This document shows positions 6,465 through 12,832 of a DNA stretch of 12,832 bases, piece after piece. Positions within the stretch are counted from its first letter, which is position 1. Each line of letters begins with the position of its first letter. The stretch spans positions 1 to 12,832 of the forward strand of contig JACOUZ010000286.1 in the NCBI GenBank assembly GCA_016177515.1. Reading direction: 5' to 3'. Origin of the DNA: Acidobacteriota bacterium. Its GTDB lineage: Bacteria; Acidobacteriota; Polarisedimenticolia; Gp22-AA2. Under the pieces are notes generated by a model, which saw only the letters and a program-made list of their open reading frames with translations, was not told the origin of the DNA and did no database searches. The position numbers and the translations under genes are program-made.

Positions 6465-7736
6465 CTACCCTGAGTCGCCCTCCTCCAGCTCCTTGATCCG
6501 TCGCCGCACGATGGTCTCCGCCACGCCCGGGACCACCTCCCAGGCGATCTCGCGCACCACCCGGTCCGCCAGGCGCTGCACGACCTTGTCGGCGATCAGG
6601 TCGATCATTTCAGGGGTCAGGGCGAGCCCTTCCCCGTCCCCGGGCGGGGCCTCAGCCGGCCCGGCGGAGGCAGGAGGCGTCGGGAAAGCGGCGGCGACCG
6701 CGGCATGTCCCTCATCCCCGGAGGGCTCGTCGATCGCCTGCCAGGTCTCCGCGGGCGGGGCCTCGGGAGGTGGCGACCAGGCGGGCCCTTTGTCCGGCCC
6801 GGCAGCGGGGGGCTCGCCGCCCGGCAGCTCGTCGACGAGGTCGAACTCCTGCTCGAACGACCCCTCGAACGCTTCCGGTCCTGCGGCGGCAACAGCGGGC
6901 GCTGGCGCTGCGCCTGCGACGGGGAAGTGGGCCTCGCGCGGGGGCGAAACCTCGTCGCGCCGCATTCTCGCCGTGGCGGGTGAGACCGGATCGTCGAATC
7001 GATCGGGAACGACCTCCCCTTCCATGTCGCCCGCCATGCCGATGTCGGCGAAACCGACATAGGACCCGCCGGCCGCTGGATCGGGCGGCGCCATGGCCGG
7101 GTGGGGCCGGCCGCCCCCCTTTGCTTCCTCGACATCCAGGACGTGGTCCGGGACCGGGGAGGCGACGGGAGCCATGGCAGGTCCGGCCTGCGAAACCCCC
7201 GCGAACGCCCCCCCCGGCAAGACGGCAGCGGGCGCCGGCGACGGGGGCGCCGCCATCGGGGGGACTGCGGCGCGCATGCCTTCGGCGGCCCGGCCCGGAT
7301 CGACGTGGTAGATGTCACCGCCCGAGATGATGTCCATCCGGCCTTCCTCGTCGTCCGAGGCGACGGCCGGGGTGGAGGCAATCAGCTCCTCGACCTTGCC
7401 CACCAGCACCTGGGACTCGAATGGCTTGGTCACGTGCCCGTTCGCCCCGGCGGCATCGGCCCTTTTCTTGTCGAACGGTTCAAACGTCCCGGTGAGCAGG
7501 AGGATCGGGATCCCCCGAGTCGAGGGGTTGCGCTTGAGCTGCTCGCACACCTCATAGCCGTTCTTCTCGGGCATGATGACGTCCAGGAGAATGATGTCCG
7601 GGCGTGTCTCGGCCGCCTTTTTCAGCGCCTGCCCGCCGCTGCTGACGCAGATCACCTTGTAATCGGCCTCGGAGAAGGTCAGCTCCACAACCTTCTGAAT
7701 GGTGATGCTGTCATCGGCCAGCAGGATCGTCTTCAC
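6465..7736 (-). CDS. Response regulator: receiver domain, Pro/Ala-rich linker, conserved-looking helical tail
   Basis: This 423-aa protein starts with a complete CheY-like receiver (about 1-120). It has acidic residues Asp8/Asp9, phosphoacceptor Asp52 (LLDVIMP), the switch Thr82 (LLLTGT) and Lys104 (TKPF). Residues about 125-368 form a low-complexity, Pro/Ala/Gly-rich linker with acidic patches and no recognisable output domain. The last 50 residues, including EMIDLIADKVVQRLADR and VVREIAWEVVPGVAE, look like an amphipathic helical docking element. The start is a GTG at 7736 with a strong GGAGG 6 nt upstream. A longer frame upstream would add 37 residues unlike any receiver. The gene overlaps the preceding CheW-like gene by 26 nt and ends before a terminator. 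The order receiver, Pro-rich linker, C-terminal helix resembles myxobacterial RomR, but homology to RomR is not shown. Confidence 0.88.
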   Translation of the reverse strand: MKTILLADDSITIQKVVELTFSEADYKVICVSSGGQALKKAAETRPDIILLDVIMPEKNGYEVCEQLKRNPSTRGIPILLLTGTFEPFDKKRADAAGANGHVTKPFESQVLVGKVEELIASTPAVASDDEEGRMDIISGGDIYHVDPGRAAEGMRAAVPPMAAPPSPAPAAVLPGGAFAGVSQAGPAMAPVASPVPDHVLDVEEAKGGGRPHPAMAPPDPAAGGSYVGFADIGMAGDMEGEVVPDRFDDPVSPATARMRRDEVSPPREAHFPVAGAAPAPAVAAAGPEAFEGSFEQEFDLVDELPGGEPPAAGPDKGPAWSPPPEAPPAETWQAIDEPSGDEGHAAVAAAFPTPPASAGPAEAPPGDGEGLALTPEMIDLIADKVVQRLADRVVREIAWEVVPGVAETIVRRRIKELEEGDSG

Positions 7737-8235
7737 CGGCTTCCTCCATGGCGCCCGGCGGGCCCGCCGCCGGCACGCCCAAAGACGCGAACAGCCTGTC
7801 GGGATCGAGGAGAACGACCGGCTCGTCGTCCCGGCGCACGACATCACTCACGAATTCACGGCTCACCGCGCACCTTCTATCCGGACCGGCCCGTCCGGCT
7901 GGATCCGTCCCATCCGGTTCCAGAAGATCGACCCGCTCTCCCAGGAGGGCGAGCCTGGCCTCGCCCCAGTCACAGACGATCAGGTGCTCGCCGGGCGCGG
8001 CCAATCCTCCCTCCGGGGCCGGTCGCGGGCCCGACCAGAAGGGGCCGAACTGCCGCAGGTCGTAGACCGGCAGCGCCACGCCCCCGTGCAGCGCCACGCC
8101 GCTCACGAACGAGTGGCTCCCCGGGACCCGCACGAGGGGGGGGCGGGCCACCACTTCGCGCACGACGCCGAGCGGCAGGGCCGCCTCGGCGCCGCCGACG
8201 CGAAAGCTGATCAGCCAGGCGCCGGGCCCAATCAC
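7711..8235 (-). CDS. CheW-like scaffold protein (longer, first-type CheW domain)
   Basis: CheW domains are SH3-like adaptors that couple receptors to the CheA kinase. This 174-aa protein shows the fold's signature: WLISFRVGGAEAALPLGVVREVV (7-29), then LVRVPGSHSFVSGVALHGGVALPVYDLRQFG (34-64). The second half has LIVCDWGEARLALLGERVDLL (85-105) and ends after VVLLDPDRLFASLG (140-153). A linker of about 20 residues (66-84) between the subdomains is long. An acidic tail (EEAGEDD) follows the domain and overlaps the receiver gene. It overlaps the upstream CheW-like gene by 4 nt (ATGA, 8232-8235), so translation is coupled. No CheA or receptor gene is in the window, so its partners are unknown. Confidence 0.8.
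   Translation of the reverse strand: MIGPGAWLISFRVGGAEAALPLGVVREVVARPPLVRVPGSHSFVSGVALHGGVALPVYDLRQFGPFWSGPRPAPEGGLAAPGEHLIVCDWGEARLALLGERVDLLEPDGTDPAGRAGPDRRCAVSREFVSDVVRRDDEPVVLLDPDRLFASLGVPAAGPPGAMEEAGEDDPAGR
7741..7747 (-). promoter_or_regulatory. Ribosome binding site that fixes the receiver-protein start
   Basis: GGAGGAA on the minus strand, inside the end of the upstream CheW-like gene, has its GGAGG core 6 nt before the GTG at 7736. The receiver sequence (KTILLADD) begins at the next codon. This argues for the GTG rather than the ATG at 7847. Confidence 0.75.
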
Positions 8236-8618
8236 AGAATCCCGTCCTGATCGAGAAGAAGCCGCGGCGCCTGCCCGTCGGAAAAAACTCCGCGGAAAGC
8301 GCGCCCCGGCCGCGGAAAGATGAACGGCGGCAGCGGGGCGATGTCCGCGGCCGGGACCTCCCGGATGGCCTCGGTGCCGTCCACCGATACCATGGCGCGA
8401 CGGCGGGCGCCCTCGAGGAGCAGGTACAAAGGGGAAAGCCCCCGCCCTTCTTCACCCGCGGCATGCAGGTCGATCAATGGGAAACGCTCCCCGCGGAACA
8501 CGGCCTGGGACCCCTCCAGGTGAAAGTCCGCTTCCTGCGCCGGATCGAGAATCCGCATCACCACGTCGGCCTGCACCGCGTAGCGCGCCTTACCGACGCT
8601 CACCATGAGGAGTTTCAT
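8232..8618 (-). CDS. Small divergent CheW-like protein
   Basis: This 128-aa protein is the first gene of the CheW-CheW-receiver unit. It has a compact CheW pattern: MVSVGKARYAVQADVVMRIL (5-24), GERFPLIDLHAAG (43-55), LYLLLEGARRRAMVSVDGTEAI (64-85), and IAPLPPFIFPRP with GVFSDGQAPRLLLDQDGIL at the end (93-128). The usual RVP-GSPxFVxGV segment is missing, so it is more divergent and shorter than its neighbour. The ATG at 8618 lies only 12 nt after a -10 hexamer. The AAGGG at 8620-8624 would fall at the very 5' end of the mRNA. It may be a partner or decoy for the second CheW-like protein rather than a classical kinase-receptor coupler. Confidence 0.68.
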   Translation of the reverse strand: MKLLMVSVGKARYAVQADVVMRILDPAQEADFHLEGSQAVFRGERFPLIDLHAAGEEGRGLSPLYLLLEGARRRAMVSVDGTEAIREVPAADIAPLPPFIFPRPGRAFRGVFSDGQAPRLLLDQDGIL

Positions 8619-8630
8619 AGCCCTTGGCAG

Positions 8631-8659
8631 AAACTAGCCCAAAGGAACCACCCTGTCAA
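8631..8659 (-). promoter_or_regulatory. Sigma-70 promoter of the CheW-CheW-receiver unit
   Basis: On the minus strand a perfect TTGACA (-35, 8654-8659) is followed by a 17-nt spacer and TAGTTT (-10, 3 of 6 consensus bases including both invariant T and A positions, 8631-8636). The predicted start near 8624 gives a leader of about 6 nt. This is the best -35 I found in the window. Confidence 0.75.
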
Positions 8660-8670
8660 GGAATCCTCGC

Positions 8671-8731
8671 CCGGCCGGGTGCCTGTCCGGAAATAGGACC
8701 GGGCCGGCCGGATGCCCGGACACACTCCTAG
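8671..8731 (-). repeat. Dispersed repeat, copy B, overlapping the mutase small-subunit stop codon
   Basis: The core (8701-8731) matches copy A near birA at 27 of 31 positions and again begins with the gene's TAG stop (8728-8730) followed by GAGTGTGTCCG. This copy is longer. A direct repeat CCGGCCGGRTGCC occurs at 8671-8683 and 8704-8716 on the plus strand. TGTCCGG (8684-8690) is inverted as CCGGACA (8716-8722). CCGGGC and GCCCGG can also form a 6-bp stem just after the stop codon, which may help end transcription before the next promoter, although no U-tract follows. Confidence 0.7.
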
Positions 8732-9137
8732 CGCCGGCGCGGTTGGACGTTTTCCTTCACCCAGTCGATGAACTCCTGTGTGGTCGTTCCGGGAGTAAAG
8801 ATCTTCCGGATGCCGGCCTCCTGGAGGCGCGGCAGGTCCTCTTCGGGAATGATGCCGCCGCCGAACACCATGATGTCGGCGCTGTTCTTTTCGGCGAGCA
8901 GCTTCATCACCTTGGGGAAGATGGTATTGTGGGCCCCCGACAGGAGCGACAGCCCGATGCCGTCCACATCCTCCTGCAGGGCCGTCGCCACGACCATCTC
9001 CGGCGTCTGGTGCAGCCCCGTGTAGATGACCTCGAAGCCGGCGTCCCGCAGTGCCCGCGCCACGATCTTGGCGCCGCGATCGTGGCCGTCCAGACCGACC
9101 TTGCCGATCAGGAGCCGGACTTTCCGCCCGCCTCTCG

Positions 9138-9141
<4 letters not shown>
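8728..9141 (-). CDS. B12-binding small subunit of acyl-CoA mutase (IcmB/McmA2-like)
   Basis: This 137-aa Rossmann-type domain binds adenosylcobalamin base-off/His-on and pairs with the catalytic subunit encoded just upstream. Visible motifs are DGHDRG (18-23, with His20 as the cobalt ligand), the nucleotide-loop contact SLLSGAH (65-71) and VFGGGIIP (92-99). The C-terminal helix EFIDWVKENV follows. The GTG at 9141 overlaps the large-subunit stop as GTGA (9138-9141). A longer frame upstream (to 9285) runs antiparallel to conserved large-subunit sequence and is unlikely. The length matches the separate small subunits of isobutyryl-CoA mutase and archaeal-type methylmalonyl-CoA mutase. Its TAG stop lies in a dispersed repeat. 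Confidence 0.92.
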
Positions 9142-10829
<1,688 letters not shown>

Positions 10830-10830
10830 G

Positions 10831-11976
10831 TCAGTCCTCTCTCAGGATCTCTTTTGAGATCACCAGACGCTGGACCTCCGAGGTCCCTTCGTAGATCTCG
10901 GTGATCTTGGCGTCCCGGAACAGGCGCTCGACCGTGTACTCGTTGATGTAGCCGTATCCGCCGTGAATCTGCACGCCTTCCTTCGCCGCGCGCATGCAGG
11001 CCTCCGAGGCGAACAGCTTGGCCATGCTGGTCTCGAGCGAGCAGCGCTCCTTGTGGTCCCTCGCCCAGGCCGCGCGGTACGCCAGGAGCCGCGCCGCGTC
11101 GATTTCCGTGGCCATGTCGGCCAGCTTCCACTGAATCGCCTGGAAGTCGGCGATCGGCCGTCCGAACGCCTCCCGGCTCTGGCTGTAGGCCAGGGACTCC
11201 TCCAGGGCCGCGCTGGCGATGCCTATGGCCTGGGCCGCGATGCCGATCCGGCCGCCGTCCAGAGTGGCCATGGCGATCTTGAATCCGTCCCCCTCCTGCC
11301 CGATCAGGTTCTCCGCGGGGACCTCGCACTCATCCAGGACGATCTCCACCGAGCCGGAGCAGGTGATGCCCATCTTGTGCTCGGGCTTGCCCTGCCGGAG
11401 GCCGGGAAACCCGCGCTCCACGATGAAGGCGCAGATCCCCTTGTGCTTCAGCTTGGGGTGGAGCGTCGCGTACACGATGAAGGTGTGCGCGGCGATGCCG
11501 TTGGTGACGAACACCTTGCTGCCGCTGAGCAGGTACCGGTCCCCCTGCCGCTTCGCCAGGGTCCGGAGCGCCCCGGCGTCCGAGCCGGCCTGCGGCTCGG
11601 TCAGGCAGTAGGCGCCGATCTTCTCGCCGCGCGCGTGGGGAACGAGGTACTTCCGCTTCTGCGCCTCGCTCCCGTGGCGCTGGACGGGGGCGCAGAACAG
11701 GGAGTTGTTCACCGACAGGATGACGCCTGTCGAGGCGCAGGCGCGCGACACCTCCTCGATGGCGATGACGTAGGACACGCCGTCGAAGCCGGCCCCTCCG
11801 TACGCCTCGGGGACCATCATGCCGCACAGCCCCAGCTCGGCACAGCGGCGGTAGTTGTCGAGGGGGAACTCGCGGGACCGGTCGAAGGCCGCGGCGCGCG
11901 GCTTCAACACCTCGTCGGCGAAGGCGCGCACGGTCTCTCGCAGCATCTCCTGCTCGCGGGTCAGAGTCAAGTCCAT
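10831..11976 (-). CDS. Acyl-CoA dehydrogenase, short/branched-chain type
   Basis: This FAD enzyme oxidises an acyl-CoA to its trans-2-enoyl-CoA, passing electrons to ETF. At 381 aa it has the usual length. It shows an N-terminal helical domain (LTREQEMLRETVRAFADE), the FAD/substrate motif AYCLTEPQAGSDAG in the beta domain, GVQIHGGYGYINEY, and IYEGTSEVQR with Glu363 in the position of the catalytic base of short-chain and related dehydrogenases (isovaleryl-type enzymes place it elsewhere). The ATG at 11976, 4 nt after the hpf stop with GGAG and GAGG upstream, gives the standard N-terminus. A TTG at 11997 would add seven unlikely residues inside hpf. With a downstream isobutyryl/butyryl-CoA-type mutase, butyryl-CoA or isobutyryl-CoA is a reasonable but unproven substrate. 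Confidence 0.93.
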   Translation of the reverse strand: MDLTLTREQEMLRETVRAFADEVLKPRAAAFDRSREFPLDNYRRCAELGLCGMMVPEAYGGAGFDGVSYVIAIEEVSRACASTGVILSVNNSLFCAPVQRHGSEAQKRKYLVPHARGEKIGAYCLTEPQAGSDAGALRTLAKRQGDRYLLSGSKVFVTNGIAAHTFIVYATLHPKLKHKGICAFIVERGFPGLRQGKPEHKMGITCSGSVEIVLDECEVPAENLIGQEGDGFKIAMATLDGGRIGIAAQAIGIASAALEESLAYSQSREAFGRPIADFQAIQWKLADMATEIDAARLLAYRAAWARDHKERCSLETSMAKLFASEACMRAAKEGVQIHGGYGYINEYTVERLFRDAKITEIYEGTSEVQRLVISKEILRED

Positions 11977-11980
11977 CGCC

Positions 11981-12532
11981 TCAGGTCTCCGGCTCAATCA
12001 GCCCGAAGTGTCCGTCGCGGCGCCTGAAGATCACCGAAACCTGCTGGGAGTCCGCGTCGCGAAACACCAGGAACGGGTGGGGGGAGTCCTGCATGAGCAG
12101 GAGGGCCTCCTCCACCGACATCGGCTTCACCGGCACGCGACCCATGGGGACGATCGCCGGCCCGTCGGGCTCGCCGCGCGCCCCGTCCAGGGCGGCGAGC
12201 GCGAGATCGCCGCCGCGAGCCGATTCCCGCATCGACCGGCGTTTCCGCCCGCGCGACCTCTTCTCATGGTGCTTGCGGCCCTGCGCCAGGATACGCTCGA
12301 TCGCCTCTCCGAGGGCCTCCCGCATCACCGCCGCCTGGCCGCGGGCGGTCAGCTTGCCGACGCGGGCGCGGACCAGGATCTCGACACGGTGGCGGTGCTT
12401 CTCCTGGGTCAGGATCACGTGGACATCGGGGCTCTCGTGCAGAATGCGTTCCAGCTTCGACAGCTTCTTCTCGGCGACGGCTTTCAGGCCCGTTGTCAGG
12501 TCCGCCTTCCGCCCCGTGAACACGATCGTCAT
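11981..12532 (-). CDS. hpf: Ribosome hibernation-promoting factor, long form (HPF)
   Basis: HPF binds the 30S decoding region and, in its long form, pairs ribosomes into inactive 100S dimers during starvation. The 183-aa protein has an N-terminal S30AE domain (1 to about 95, starting MTIVFTGRKADLTTGLKAVAEKKL), a very basic linker (KHHEKRSRGRKRR), a spacer of about 30 residues, and the C-terminal dimerisation domain (about 132-183, VPVKPMSVEEALLLMQ then PFLVFRDADSQQVSVIFRRRDGHFGLIEP). Both domains are complete, so this is not short HPF or YfiA. The ATG at 12532 begins the conserved domain. A longer frame would overlap rpoN. It follows rpoN by 31 nt, a classic pairing, but the expected ptsN is replaced by an acyl-CoA dehydrogenase. 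Confidence 0.94.
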   Translation of the reverse strand: MTIVFTGRKADLTTGLKAVAEKKLSKLERILHESPDVHVILTQEKHRHRVEILVRARVGKLTARGQAAVMREALGEAIERILAQGRKHHEKRSRGRKRRSMRESARGGDLALAALDGARGEPDGPAIVPMGRVPVKPMSVEEALLLMQDSPHPFLVFRDADSQQVSVIFRRRDGHFGLIEPET

Positions 12533-12563
12533 CGAACACCCGTTTCCGGAATCGGGCCGGGCC

Positions 12564-12832
12564 TCAGCTGAAGCCCTGGCGCCTCTCGTTGGACGAGGGG
12601 ATGCGCAGCTCTTCACGGTACTTCGCCACGGTGCGCCGCGCGATGCGCAACCCCTCGTTGCTCAGAATCTGCACGATGGCCGCGTCGGAGAACGGCCGCC
12701 GCGGGTCCTCCTCTCCGACCACTTTCTTGATGCGCTCCTTGACGGTCAGCGACGAGACATCCTGGCCCTGGGTGGAGCTGATTCCCGAGTGGAAGAAGAA
12801 TTTCATCTCGAAGAGTCCCCTCGGTGTGTGCA
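12564..12832 (-). CDS. rpoN: RNA polymerase sigma-54 factor, C-terminal part (5' end outside the window)
   Basis: About 89 C-terminal codons are present. The frame enters at the window edge as HTPRGLFEMKFFFHSGI, typical of the core-binding to DNA-binding junction of sigma-54. It continues through the helix-turn-helix (FSDAAIVQILSNEGLRIARR) to the invariant RpoN box ARRTVAKYRE (12612-12641), which contacts the -24 promoter element. The protein ends normally, 16 residues after the box. An internal ATG at 12806 is not the start. Sigma-54 directs activator-dependent transcription of nitrogen, motility and other regulons. Confidence 0.97.
   Translation of the reverse strand, partial: HTPRGLFEMKFFFHSGISSTQGQDVSSLTVKERIKKVVGEEDPRRPFSDAAIVQILSNEGLRIARRTVAKYREELRIPSSNERRQGFS

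Noticed and set aside
7737..7847. 37-residue N-terminal extension of the receiver protein
   Set aside because: The extension is Arg/Ser-rich, lies inside the CheW-like gene, and has no family similarity. GGAGG sits 6 nt before the GTG that begins the receiver fold.
8622..8636. Sigma-54-like TGGCA on the plus strand near the CheW-unit promoter
   Set aside because: The spacing and the GC element do not fit the -24/-12 consensus, and no plus-strand gene follows.
11977..11997. TTG start giving a 388-residue acyl-CoA dehydrogenase
   Set aside because: The extra seven residues lie inside hpf. The ATG at 11976 is better placed behind GGAG and GAGG and matches the usual N-terminus.

Overview
This GC-rich window (my estimate is about 70% G+C) is densely coded, and every gene I can support lies on the minus strand. 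It therefore reads from base 12832 down to base 1. It looks like core chromosome of a free-living Gram-negative-type bacterium. The mix of rpoN-hpf, CheW-like genes with a receiver protein, a split B12-dependent acyl-CoA mutase and a valS/nadC/birA/coaX run would suit Acidobacteriota or a related deep-branching lineage. That placement is inference from gene content only. I see no phage, IS, CRISPR or tRNA gene.

Layout in reading order. Block 1 (12832-8728) holds the 3' end of rpoN (sigma-54), hpf (ribosome hibernation), an acyl-CoA dehydrogenase, and the large and small subunits of a B12-dependent acyl-CoA mutase. These genes are 31, 4, 1 and -4 nt apart. The mutase belongs to the methylmalonyl-CoA mutase family, but the two residues that separate methylmalonyl- from isobutyryl-CoA mutase are Phe and Gln, as in isobutyryl-CoA mutase.

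Block 2 (8659-6401) is a self-contained transcription unit. It has a strong sigma-70-like promoter, two overlapping CheW-like genes, and a receiver protein with a long Pro/Ala-rich linker and a helical tail. It closes with a clear Rho-independent terminator. No CheA, receptor or methylation gene is present.

Block 3 (6400-3600) is valS alone. It ends in a 15-bp inverted repeat whose first arm includes the valS stop codon.

Block 4 (3599-352) is a cofactor operon: nadC (NAD), birA (biotin attachment), coaX (CoA) and an unrecognised 237-aa gene. It starts from a promoter so close to the nadC start codon that the mRNA would be nearly leaderless. Block 5 (335-1) is a promoter plus the first 89 codons of a membrane protein, probably ComEC.

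The most interesting non-coding signal is a 31-nt repeat with 27 identical bases, found twice. Each copy supplies the TAG stop codon of the gene it follows (birA and the mutase small subunit). The best leads for something undescribed are this stop-codon repeat, the kinase-less CheW-CheW-receiver unit, and the unnamed gene coupled to coaX.
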